Shown here in pieces: positions 34,872 through 42,721 of a DNA stretch of 64,000 nt. Origin of the DNA: JAHBVL01 sp963712055 (lineage in GTDB: Bacteria > Chloroflexota > Chloroflexia > Thermomicrobiales > UBA6265); contig CAVQGN010000004.1 in assembly GCA_963712055.1 (NCBI GenBank), positions 468,562 through 532,561 of the forward strand. The letters run 5' to 3'. Position 1 is the first letter of the stretch; each line of letters starts with the position of its first letter. The notes below the pieces were generated by a model. The model searched no databases. It saw only the letters and a program-made list of their open reading frames with translations, and had not been told where the DNA came from. Both the position numbers and the translations under genes were made by a program.

Positions 34872-37277
34872 ATGACCGCGAATCTCGAACCCTATCGCCA
34901 GAAACGTGATTTCACGAGCACACCTGAACCCTTCGGTAGCCGCAAGGCCGGTCCCGGGGAGCAGCCTCGCTTCGTCATCCAGAAGCACGACGCCAGTACC
35001 CTTCACTACGACTTTCGCCTCGAGTACGACGGTGTGCTCAAGAGTTGGGCAGTGCCCAAAGAACCAGGCGGGATGACCGCTAATGATCGTCATCTCGCCA
35101 TCCAGACCGAGGATCATCCGCTCGACTATGTCGGCTTCGAAGGGGAGATACCGGCTGGTGAATACGGAGGCGGTTCTGTTGTGATCTGGGATCAGGGCTA
35201 TTGGGTTCCCGAAAATGATCCGGCCGAGGGGTTCCCCGATGGCAAACTCGATTTCGAGCTACACGGCACACGGATGGACGGACACTGGGCGTTGGTGCGG
35301 TTCGGGAAACGGAATGGTCGGAGCGACAACCAGAAGAACTGGCTGCTGATCAAGCGAAAAGACCCGATTGCCACAAACACCAAGAACAATGGCAACCGTC
35401 TGGCGGCCGAAATGGCATCGGCGAGGGTCGATCCGGGCGCCGTCGAGGGGGCGAAAAGGGGTTCGATGCCGATCGGCGTTTCGCCGCAACTGGCGTCGTT
35501 GGTCGACACCGCTCCGTCTGGGTCCGCATGGTTCAATGAACCGAAACTTGACGGATACCGCTTGCTTTGTTGCATCGACCATGGCGCGGTCACCCTGCTA
35601 ACCAGGAACGGCAACGACTGGACCAACAAGTTCCCGACCATTGCCGCGCAAGCGGCCGCGCTTCCCTGCCAACAGGCCGTGATCGATGGTGAAGCGGTGG
35701 TTTACGACGAAGCCGGGGTCACCGATTTCCAGCGCTTGCAATCGGCTATTGGCCAGCTCGATCCGGCGATCGTTCTGGTGGCGTTCGATCTGCTCTATCT
35801 CGATGGCTGGGATCTCCGCAATGCCGCTCTACGCGACCGGAAGCTCGTTCTCCATGATTTGCTCAAGCAGTCGAATCCGACGATCCGCTATGGTGACCAT
35901 GTGGTCGGTCAGGGACCGGAGTTCTTCGCTCAAGCGTGTGTCGTCGGTCTGGAGGGGATTATCGCCAAGAAAGCTGATGATCCTTACCGGGAAACCCGGA
36001 CCCAGAGCTGGCGCAAGATCAAATGTCATCAGCGGCAGGAGTTCGTGATCATCGGTTTCACCGAACCGAGTGGTTCACGCAAAGGCTTTGGCTCGCTAGC
36101 GCTCGGGGTCCGCGACGAACCTGGCGCGCCGCTTCGCTATGTTGGCAAGGTTGGCACCGGGTTTTCCGAAGAAACCTTGCAGAACCTCCATCGGCGCTTG
36201 AAGGGGATCGAACGCAAGAAACCGGCGATCCCCGGGCTGACTGCCCGTGACGTCGGTAAACCCGTGCATTGGGTCGATCCCCAATTGGTGGCGGAGATCG
36301 TTTACCGGGAATGGACCGAAGACGGTCATCTGCGCCACGCGAGTTTCCAGGGGTTGCGGGAGGACAAACCTGCGGCAGAGGTGGTTGAGGAAATCGCGGT
36401 TACACCGGTGATCCCGGCCGCCACTGGTTCGGTAACGTTCACCAGCCCCGACAAGGTGCTGTTTCCCGAAGCCGGGATCACCAAGCAGGAGCTCGCCGAT
36501 TACTGGACTACTGTGGCTGACTATGCTTTGCCACATATGGCTTATCGGCCGCTTGCGCTTTTTCGCTGTCCAGATGGACTCGAATCTCCCTGCTTCTACC
36601 AGAAGCATGTGGGAGTCGGGATACCGGCCGTTGTGCCGAAGATCGATGTCGAGGGCGATGGCGAGCCCTATGCCATGGTCGACGATCTCGACGCGGTGAT
36701 CGGTCTGGTCCAGATCGAAGCGCTCGAATTGCACCAGTGGGGTTCCCGAGCAGAAGCGATCGAGCAACCAGATATCATCGTGTTCGATCTCGATCCCGAC
36801 GAGACACTGGGCTGGGATGTCGTGGTCGCGGGCGCGTTCGATATCAAGAGCCGGCTCGAAGCCCTTGGACTGGTTCCGTTCGCCAAGGTCACTGGCGGGA
36901 AGGGAATCCATGTCGTTGTTCCGGTTCAACCCGGACCAGAATGGCCAGCGATCAAGCAGTTCTCGAAGGCGTTTGTCCTGGAGATGGTTCGTGAACAGCC
37001 AGACCGCTACACCGCCTCGGTGTCGAAATCGAAGCGATCAGGACGGATCTATATCGACTACCTGCGCAATGGCCGGGGAGCGACCGCCATCGCGGCCTAT
37101 TCGCCACGGGCGCGTCCGGGTGCGCCGGTGGCAGCGCCTATCGGTTGGGATGCTCTGGAAGCGTCTGGGAGCGTTCGCCCCGTCTTTGGCGTGGCCGACG
37201 CAGGCACATGGATGAAATTGCGTGGGAAAGACCCCTGGCTGGCGTTCGAGGATTCTCGGCGGTCGCTGATCGACTGA
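34872..37277 (+). CDS. ligD: Non-homologous end-joining DNA ligase LigD (phosphoesterase-ligase-polymerase)
   Basis: An 801-residue three-domain LigD. Residues about 1-190 form the 3'-phosphoesterase (FVIQKHDASTLHYDFRLEYDGVLKSWAVPKEP). About 200-500 form the ATP-dependent ligase, with the adenylated Lys225 in EPKLDGYR and the motif GLEGIIAKKADDPY. About 515-801 form the primase-like polymerase (FTSPDKVLFPEAGITKQEL, IIVFDLDPDETLGWDVV with the metal Asp pair, VTGGKGIHVVVP). It repairs double-strand breaks held by Ku. Its stop codon abuts the stop of the convergent Ku gene (shared TGATCA). Confidence 0.95.
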   Translation: MTANLEPYRQKRDFTSTPEPFGSRKAGPGEQPRFVIQKHDASTLHYDFRLEYDGVLKSWAVPKEPGGMTANDRHLAIQTEDHPLDYVGFEGEIPAGEYGGGSVVIWDQGYWVPENDPAEGFPDGKLDFELHGTRMDGHWALVRFGKRNGRSDNQKNWLLIKRKDPIATNTKNNGNRLAAEMASARVDPGAVEGAKRGSMPIGVSPQLASLVDTAPSGSAWFNEPKLDGYRLLCCIDHGAVTLLTRNGNDWTNKFPTIAAQAAALPCQQAVIDGEAVVYDEAGVTDFQRLQSAIGQLDPAIVLVAFDLLYLDGWDLRNAALRDRKLVLHDLLKQSNPTIRYGDHVVGQGPEFFAQACVVGLEGIIAKKADDPYRETRTQSWRKIKCHQRQEFVIIGFTEPSGSRKGFGSLALGVRDEPGAPLRYVGKVGTGFSEETLQNLHRRLKGIERKKPAIPGLTARDVGKPVHWVDPQLVAEIVYREWTEDGHLRHASFQGLREDKPAAEVVEEIAVTPVIPAATGSVTFTSPDKVLFPEAGITKQELADYWTTVADYALPHMAYRPLALFRCPDGLESPCFYQKHVGVGIPAVVPKIDVEGDGEPYAMVDDLDAVIGLVQIEALELHQWGSRAEAIEQPDIIVFDLDPDETLGWDVVVAGAFDIKSRLEALGLVPFAKVTGGKGIHVVVPVQPGPEWPAIKQFSKAFVLEMVREQPDRYTASVSKSKRSGRIYIDYLRNGRGATAIAAYSPRARPGAPVAAPIGWDALEASGSVRPVFGVADAGTWMKLRGKDPWLAFEDSRRSLID

Positions 37278-38252
37278 TCAGGCAGCGGTACGAATTGCCG
37301 CTATCAGTTCGTCCTTGGTCATCGCACTTCGTCCAGGCACATCGAGAGCGGCGGCTTGTTCATAGAGCTCTTTCTTGCTCAACGAAACGAGGTCGTCGGC
37401 TGATTCTGGTCCTGACGGCGCTCGTTTCGAGTTGTCGCCGTTTTCGAGCCGACGTTTGAGCACGCTCATAATGTCGACGACCTCGGTGGGATGGGTCTCG
37501 TCCTTCTCGATTTCCTCTGGGACCTCGACCACGTCCTTCGCCTCGGCACGTTTCTTTTCAGCAAGCGCCAGCAGCGCTTCGGACTGGCGGTCAAGGAGGA
37601 GATCGCGATCGAGTTTCTTCTGGGACAGCTTTTTCAGCTCGGCTTCAGCGGTACGGCGGGCTTGGCGCGAGGCTGGTTCCACCTCGGGTAACCCGATGTC
37701 CTCCGGAGTGCGGAGTTCGTCCATGAAGCGAAGCGTGGAAGCGCGCAGCAAGCCGTCTTCAGCGATGATCGCAGTCAGGTATTCCTTGCCGCGCATGACA
37801 AAGGTGGCGATGCCGGCCCGGTTCGTCCTCTCCATCGTCTCGGCAAGAAGATGGTAGGCCTTGGTCGATTCTCCTGCTGGCGCGAGGAGATATGGGCGTT
37901 CGAGGAGTCCAAGCGGAATGCGATCGCGATCGACAAAGCGACGCAGATCGATCTCGCGAGATTTCCTGGGTTCGAGGGCGTCGAGTTCGTCATCCGTAAC
38001 GACGACAAACTGGCCGTCGTCGCGTTCGTACCCGCGCACGATCTCGTCGGAGGTCAGGAGTTCGCCATCGCTCGTGCAGTAATAGCGGCGTTTGAGGGGT
38101 AATCCACCCGGTCCGATCATCCGCAACGGAACCCGATGTGAACGGATCGCGGGGAAGAGTTCGATGGGCACACTGACCAAACCAAACGTGAGGGTACCGC
38201 TCCAGAAGGGGCGAGGATCAGGTTTTTCGTTCGTGTCGGTCTTAGATGGCAT
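37278..38252 (-). CDS. ku: Ku protein with C-terminal SAP/Rho_N-like extension
   Basis: A 324-residue bacterial Ku. The core domain starts PFWSGTLTFGLVSVPIELFPAIRSH and includes YYCTSDGELLTSDEIVRGYERDDGQFVVVTDDELDAL and the RPYLLAP region. The C-terminal extension (SLSKKELYEQAAALDVPGRSAMTKDELIAAIRTA) looks like a SAP or Rho_N DNA-binding helix pair, unusual for Ku and absent from the second copy. The start at 38252 lies inside the last codons of the upstream Ku gene, so the two are translationally coupled. It loads on DNA ends and recruits LigD. Confidence 0.93.
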   Translation of the reverse strand: MPSKTDTNEKPDPRPFWSGTLTFGLVSVPIELFPAIRSHRVPLRMIGPGGLPLKRRYYCTSDGELLTSDEIVRGYERDDGQFVVVTDDELDALEPRKSREIDLRRFVDRDRIPLGLLERPYLLAPAGESTKAYHLLAETMERTNRAGIATFVMRGKEYLTAIIAEDGLLRASTLRFMDELRTPEDIGLPEVEPASRQARRTAEAELKKLSQKKLDRDLLLDRQSEALLALAEKKRAEAKDVVEVPEEIEKDETHPTEVVDIMSVLKRRLENGDNSKRAPSGPESADDLVSLSKKELYEQAAALDVPGRSAMTKDELIAAIRTAA

Positions 38253-39030
38253 TGGCAACGCTCTCTTTCGAACGGAGGCTCGCTTCGAGTGCATCCAGCA
38301 ACGAGGTTTCCTCGCGTGGTCCTTCAGTCGGCTTCGGAAAGGCGATGATCTTGCCGCTGGCTTTCGATTCGATCAGGTCAAGCACTTCGTGGCGGTGTTC
38401 GTCCTGGTAATCGTCAGGTTCGAACTCGTCTGCGAGTGATTCGATGATCTGCTCCGCCAGTGCCAGTTCGCGCGGGTCGGGAGAGCGGCTGGTGGGCGTT
38501 TTGAATGCGCCGAGCTGGACCATATCCTCGACATGGCGGAGCGTTTCGAGCATCAGATAGCCGCTATGGTCATGGAGGGCGCCCACGTACTGCTGTTTGC
38601 GCATGGTCCAGCGTGCGATCGCGACCGTGTCACTCGATGCCAGTGCTTCGGCAAGCGCGAAATAGTCGTCGAGATCGCCATTCGGGCCGAGATAGTAGGG
38701 ACGGTCGTACCAGCGTTCATCGACGAGGTCTCGCTTGACCACCTGCTCGACTTCGATTTCGCGTGATTCCGGCGGTTCGAGGGCTTCCCGTTCGTCATCA
38801 CTGAGGACGACATAGACGCCAGGCTCGACTTCGAGGCCGACGCGAACGTCTTCCCTGGCGACTGGTTGCTCACGCACGGGATCGACCATTTTCTGGGCGA
38901 CTGGCTGGAGATCGGTTGCGTGGAGGAGTCGGAAATGGATCGCTTTGTCCTGGACGGCGGCATAGAGCTTGACCGGGACGCGCAGAGAACCGAACGCGAT
39001 TTCAGCGATCCACATCGCACGCGCTGGCAT
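38242..39030 (-). CDS. ku: Ku protein (second copy)
   Basis: A 262-residue Ku of the typical minimal size: MWIAEIAFGSLRVPVKLYAAVQDKAIHFRLLH at the N-terminus, YVVLSDDEREALEPPESREIEVEQVV, RPYYLGPNG. It differs clearly from the adjacent copy (different C-terminal tail, no SAP-like extension). Tandem unlike Ku genes suggest a heterodimer, as reported for some rhizobia (established for those organisms, inferred here). Its start overlaps the end of the zinc-ribbon gene. Confidence 0.92.
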   Translation of the reverse strand: MPARAMWIAEIAFGSLRVPVKLYAAVQDKAIHFRLLHATDLQPVAQKMVDPVREQPVAREDVRVGLEVEPGVYVVLSDDEREALEPPESREIEVEQVVKRDLVDERWYDRPYYLGPNGDLDDYFALAEALASSDTVAIARWTMRKQQYVGALHDHSGYLMLETLRHVEDMVQLGAFKTPTSRSPDPRELALAEQIIESLADEFEPDDYQDEHRHEVLDLIESKASGKIIAFPKPTEGPREETSLLDALEASLRSKESVANAI

Positions 39031-39223
39031 CGTTTTCCTCCTGGCATGTTGGACAGAATGAATCGGTGAGAATCGTGATCACGCACAGTGGGCAGAGGGG
39101 GCCATCGCAAACCGAGCAGCGGAGTTCCATTTCCAGGACATAGTCCTGCAAACAAACCGGGCACTGCTCGGAAGCAAACGCAAGAAACGTGGTTCGACCG
39201 GAATCGACCATTGCTGAACTCAC
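39002..39223 (-). CDS. Small zinc-ribbon protein, first gene of the Ku operon
   Basis: A 73-residue protein with three paired-Cys motifs: CPVCLQDYVLEMELRCSVCDGPLCPLC and FCPTC, eight cysteines in CxxC spacing. It can bind one or two zinc ions, RING or zinc-ribbon like. It starts at a GTG (39223) or an internal ATG (39211) and overlaps the downstream Ku gene by 29 bp, so it is co-transcribed with both Ku genes. I do not recognise a named family. The context suggests a DNA-end or protein-interaction accessory in NHEJ (inference). Confidence 0.7.
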   Translation of the reverse strand: MSSAMVDSGRTTFLAFASEQCPVCLQDYVLEMELRCSVCDGPLCPLCVITILTDSFCPTCQEENDASACDVDR

Positions 39224-39251
39224 TCATGTGATCGTATGCGGGGCGAGAAAG

Positions 39252-39280
39252 AGTATAGGGGAAAGAAAGCGTCCGTACAA
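39252..39280 (-). promoter_or_regulatory. Promoter of the zinc-ribbon/Ku operon
   Basis: On the minus strand -35 TTGTAC (39275-39280), a 17-bp spacer, and -10 TATACT (39252-39257), about 30 bp upstream of the first start codon. Confidence 0.7.
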
Positions 39281-39291
39281 GATGTACGGAC
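39271..39291. promoter_or_regulatory. Palindromic operator overlapping the Ku promoter
   Basis: Perfect inverted repeat GTCCGTACA-aga-TGTACGGAC (9-bp arms, 3-bp centre) covering the -35 box of the Ku operon. Its position is that of a repressor operator. The regulator is unknown. Confidence 0.65.
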
Positions 39292-39424
39292 ATTACCTCG
39301 GCCTGGTCACTGTTGAACAACAGTCGTGCGGTGGTTCGCTTCGGGGATATGGTCGCAGGTATTCTGGCGATCAGATTTGACGCGTTCGAACAGCATGTGA
39401 AATTGAGACACGAGGAGACAATTC

Positions 39425-39787
39425 ATGGCCCCATTCAAGCCAACCACGGTCGACGACTACATCGCCCAAGCCGCGCCGGAAGCCCGCCCAACTGTTGAAG
39501 CCATGCGGGAAGTGATCCTGGCGACGCTTCCTGAAGCAGTCGAGTCGATCAAATACAACGTCCCGTTTTACACGTTCGGGGGCGATCATGTCGGGTTTTC
39601 GGTGTTCACCAACCACGCGACCTTCGGTTTCGGCGCCGATGTCCTCGACTCCGTCGACCGCGAGCGACTAGAGAGGAAGGGCTACCGGCTCGGCAAAGGT
39701 ACCCTGATGGTCAGGTTCGACCAGGATGTGCCGAGGGATGAGTTCGTGCGCATTCTCGAACGCAAGCTCGCGATGCTCCAAAGATAG
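39425..39787 (+). CDS. DUF1801 (YdhG-like) protein
   Basis: A 120-residue protein with the DUF1801 outline: VDDYIAQAAPEARPTVEAMREVILATLPEAVESIKYNVPFYTFGGDHVGFSVFTNHATFGF and a C-terminal basic end FVRILERKLAMLQR. The Bacillus relative has been called an iron chaperone, but function is uncertain. GAGGAG precedes the ATG. A degenerate copy of its 3' part lies at 40345-40489. Confidence 0.85.
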   Translation: MAPFKPTTVDDYIAQAAPEARPTVEAMREVILATLPEAVESIKYNVPFYTFGGDHVGFSVFTNHATFGFGADVLDSVDRERLERKGYRLGKGTLMVRFDQDVPRDEFVRILERKLAMLQR

Positions 39788-39821
39788 TGTCCGTGCGGTT
39801 CCTGCGCGGACCAGGTGGCCG

Positions 39822-40217
39822 CTAGATGGTCGCTTCCATTGCTTTCTTGCGATTAGTGATCAGGTAGGCCGCATAGAGCACGACACAGACAGCATCGAAG
39901 ACAGCAACGGCATGCAGGCCTTCGAGAGCGGGGTTGCTCCAATCCATGGCCAGCAAGATAACGAGTCCGAGTTTCTGCAGCAGTCCGGCCAGAACGATGG
40001 CTTCTCTCGCCGCCGGGCGATAGGCCGCGTAAACCAGTAACGCACCAATACAGAAAACAACCAGACCCCAGTGCTGAGCGAAAAACCGGCCGGTGTCTTC
40101 AGTGACCGTGAGATCCTGAAAGTCCAGCATCCAGTTCAACGCAACAAACTGCAGCAGCGACGCCATGGTGATGGCGCCAGTGACGAGCAGAATGATCCGT
40201 ATTTGCTTTTCCGTCAT
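39822..40217 (-). CDS. Hypothetical four-helix membrane protein
   Basis: A 131-residue protein with four predicted membrane segments (IILLVTGAITMASLLQFVAL, GLVVFCIGALLVYAAY, AIVLAGLLQKLGLVILLAM, AVFDAVCVVLYAAYLI). GAGGG lies eight bases before the ATG. It converges with the DUF1801 gene. Family not recognised. Confidence 0.75.
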   Translation of the reverse strand: MTEKQIRIILLVTGAITMASLLQFVALNWMLDFQDLTVTEDTGRFFAQHWGLVVFCIGALLVYAAYRPAAREAIVLAGLLQKLGLVILLAMDWSNPALEGLHAVAVFDAVCVVLYAAYLITNRKKAMEATI

Positions 40218-40344
40218 CTCGATGCCCTCAAATTAGCCAGTAGACAGTGGTCAGTGAACGGATTCAGCATATCAGACTTGGTTTGACGACTGTCCTGCGC
40301 AGGTTGTTTTGCAAGTCAGGGTGTGCACCATGGGTTAGGGCGAC

Positions 40345-40489
40345 GATGACCTCGACCCCGATTACCGCGAGCGATTGGACGGGAAAGGCAACCGGCTCGG
40401 CAAAGGCTCCCTGATGGTCAGGTGCGACCAGGATGTGCCACGGGATGAGATTGTGAGGATTCTTCGGCGGAAGTTGGCGATGCTCGAAG
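40345..40489 (+). pseudogene. Degenerate duplicate of the DUF1801 gene 3' end
   Basis: DNA here closely parallels about 39633-39779 of the intact gene. Shared runs are accggctcggcaaagg, ccctgatggtcagg and gaccaggatgtgcc. It is interrupted by substitutions and small indels and has no start. It lies between the membrane protein and tRNA-Lys, near the edge of the proposed island. Confidence 0.8.
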
Positions 40490-40633
40490 GGGGAAAAGTT
40501 GGCGGAGTTCAAGGAACGACGTGAAGTATGACCACGGTTCCGAGATGAGTTGCGCACAGTCACGGAGCTGATACGGAATGAAACAAAAGCTCCGGTGTGA
40601 AGTACTGGGAAGCCTTTGTCGTGGGATTTCCGA

Positions 40634-40708
40634 TGGTGACCCGCCAGGGACTCGAACCCCGAACCAGCTGATTAAGAGTCAGATGCTCTGCCATTGAGCT
40701 AGCGGGCC
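40634..40708 (-). tRNA. tRNA-Lys(CTT)
   Basis: Minus-strand cloverleaf with acceptor GGCCCGC/GCGGGTC (one G-U), D stem GCTC/GAGC, anticodon loop CTCTTAA (anticodon CTT), T arm CGGGG-TTCGAGT-CCCTG, discriminator A, CCA encoded. Length is 75 nt with CCA. Confidence 0.93.
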
Positions 40709-40917
40709 GCGTACGTACGAGAGTTTATGACCTTTCCGTTTTGGGTGACCATCTGACAATAAATCCCCGGACCTACTGTCTATGCGAAAAGGGTAGCAGG
40801 GAGTGCATATCCCAGGCAACCTGAACAAATAGTTGTCCGCCGGGAACTCTGGTCGATTCGGATCAAAGCAGATGTCCTGCTTTTCGTTGGAAGCGGCAAG
40901 GTACTGAGATCAGCAGA

Positions 40918-42117
40918 TCATTTCCAGACCTGACTCATGACACGGTACATATTCCCTCCGAGGAATTTACCGCAATCCTCCTCGGAATATCCGTTTTCAA
41001 GCAGCGTATCCACCAGAGCGGCGAGGATCTGATAGGAAGCGGGTGTTGGGAATCCTTTTTCACCCGCTTTAATTGAATAGCCATCGTCTGGAAAAATGGC
41101 TTGACCGAACGATGTTTGCATGCCATCAGCGGTAAAGGTGATATCCACAATAAAATCAGATCCGTAACCAACATGGTCAATCCCAACGAGATTTACCATA
41201 TAGTCGATATGACGGAAAAGCATGTCCGTGGTCACGATATCCGGGTTGGACGTATCAACAAAAGCACCGACCGAGTTGATGGAACAAACACCGCCACTCT
41301 GAGCGATCGCCTTAATAACCGAGTCTTCTAAACTCCGTTGATATTTCGCGACAGCCATGGCGACCGAGTGGCTTGATACGACCGGCTGACGACTACGTTC
41401 AATGGCATCCAGCGATGTACGTTCACCGGTGTGACTAACATCCACGAGCATGCCGTATCGATTGTATGCGTCAATCACCGCCTTCCCGTAATCAGTCAGC
41501 GGTCCGTTCTCTTTCACAAAACATCCGTCACCTACAGGATTACGCTGGTTGTATGCCAATAGGCAGTACCCGTAGCCGAGTTGACGCCAAATCGCGACAT
41601 TATCGGGATCACCTTCATAGTGACCTGTGCCTTGATGGGTAAAGAACAACCCCAGCTTCTTCTCCCTTATCGCATCATCAATATCCTTGGTCGTGCGGAC
41701 AATCTTGTATGCATCAGGGCGTTCGTTGATCTTCTTGAGATAGAACTGCAAAGCCTTCAACGATACTGAGGCAGCTGGATTTAATGCATCGGCTGAAGGG
41801 CATAGAGCCATTACCTTGACTCCTGCAGCAATACAGAGGTCCATTTGGTCATGGAACTCCGGGCCTTCTGGAGATGACCATTGCTCTGGCCAAGTGCCGG
41901 AAAAGAGTGTATCCATGGTTAAGGAGTCGTGGACGATTTTCTTCGCTTTTTCAGACGAAGGGTATTTGTGCAAACGCTGCGGTATCTTTGAATAATCTTT
42001 TCCCGTTGCGTACGGATTATATTGAGTCGCAAGCGGATTATCTTTTGTTGCGAATGGATTTTCTTTCGTTGCGTATGGATTATCTTTCGACGCTGATTTA
42101 CTGTCTTGTTGGTTCAT
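40918..42117 (-). CDS. Membrane dipeptidase, peptidase family M19, with N-terminal repeat
   Basis: A 399-residue protein. Residues about 13-38 form a four-fold repeat NPYATKE-NPFATKD-NPLATQY-NPYATGK ahead of the M19 domain. M19 features: GMLVDVSHTGERTSLDAIERSRQPVVSSHS (metal histidines) and GIDHVGYGSDF. The first metal motif (usually HxD) reads SLTMDTLFSG, lacking the His. The enzyme would cleave dipeptides or modified dipeptides with zinc. AGGAGG precedes the ATG. Codons are more A/T-rich than in neighbouring genes, suggesting transfer. Confidence 0.88.
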   Translation of the reverse strand: MNQQDSKSASKDNPYATKENPFATKDNPLATQYNPYATGKDYSKIPQRLHKYPSSEKAKKIVHDSLTMDTLFSGTWPEQWSSPEGPEFHDQMDLCIAAGVKVMALCPSADALNPAASVSLKALQFYLKKINERPDAYKIVRTTKDIDDAIREKKLGLFFTHQGTGHYEGDPDNVAIWRQLGYGYCLLAYNQRNPVGDGCFVKENGPLTDYGKAVIDAYNRYGMLVDVSHTGERTSLDAIERSRQPVVSSHSVAMAVAKYQRSLEDSVIKAIAQSGGVCSINSVGAFVDTSNPDIVTTDMLFRHIDYMVNLVGIDHVGYGSDFIVDITFTADGMQTSFGQAIFPDDGYSIKAGEKGFPTPASYQILAALVDTLLENGYSEEDCGKFLGGNMYRVMSQVWK

Positions 42118-42721
42118 CTCAATCCTCCTGTTCGAACAATGTCATGGGTTTCGTGTGTCGTTTGCGGGATCGATTCGATCTCGCGGCGGTTGCCAGGTTG
42201 CCAGAGCACGCCGTGGTCTGTTTGCTCGAGCGCCTACGCCGAGTGCCATTCTTTCTTGTACCGAGAGGTGGTCGCTCCGATTCGCTGAGCGTACGGATCC
42301 GTCACCACTGAGATTCGACGCGGTCAAATCCTGCTCCTTGAGATGCCACTAACAACAAAAGAGTTTTTTGTGGTCATGACGTCCGCTTGATACCCTCGTA
42401 AGTATCTGGCTGGATTCGCAGCACCAGGTACTCACGACAGCCGGACAGGAGGGTGAAAGGTTTTTTCGCATGGCCTGCGATTTCCTGTTTGATCTCTTCG
42501 AGCGACCTAGCCTTTGACATCCTGATCAACCGTATCCAAAGCGATGTTTAGCCCATTGCGGCTGGGTAGCGAACATTGTTCGTACGACCGAATGCTAATG
42601 CAATTCTCTGTCAGATGGCAGCCAATCAGTCACGATTGGAGAATTCAGACTACGAGCCGTGACCAGGCGTCGAAACCACGAAGGCCAAAGCACCAAGAGC
42701 AGACGGAAGGAATGGTGGACG
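42118..42721. other. Intergenic region between the M19 and NhaC genes
   Basis: About 0.6 kb without a long convincing gene. It contains one small open frame on the minus strand (42374-42520). Otherwise I see nothing I can support. Confidence 0.4.
42374..42520 (-). CDS. Possible small protein, 48 aa
   Basis: Short frame reading MSKARSLEEIKQEIAGHAKK...LVLRIQPDTYEGIKRTS. It is amphipathic and has ordinary codon use. A weak AGG lies just before the ATG. It may be a fragment of a longer lost gene. Not recognised. Confidence 0.3.
   Translation of the reverse strand: MSKARSLEEIKQEIAGHAKKPFTLLSGCREYLVLRIQPDTYEGIKRTS

Noticed and set aside
36096..36929. 277-aa minus-strand frame
   Set aside because: Shadow of the LigD polymerase domain.
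34872..39223. Defence-island interpretation of the Ku/LigD locus
   Set aside because: No restriction, toxin or phage-defence genes nearby. LigD and Ku are normal NHEJ components.
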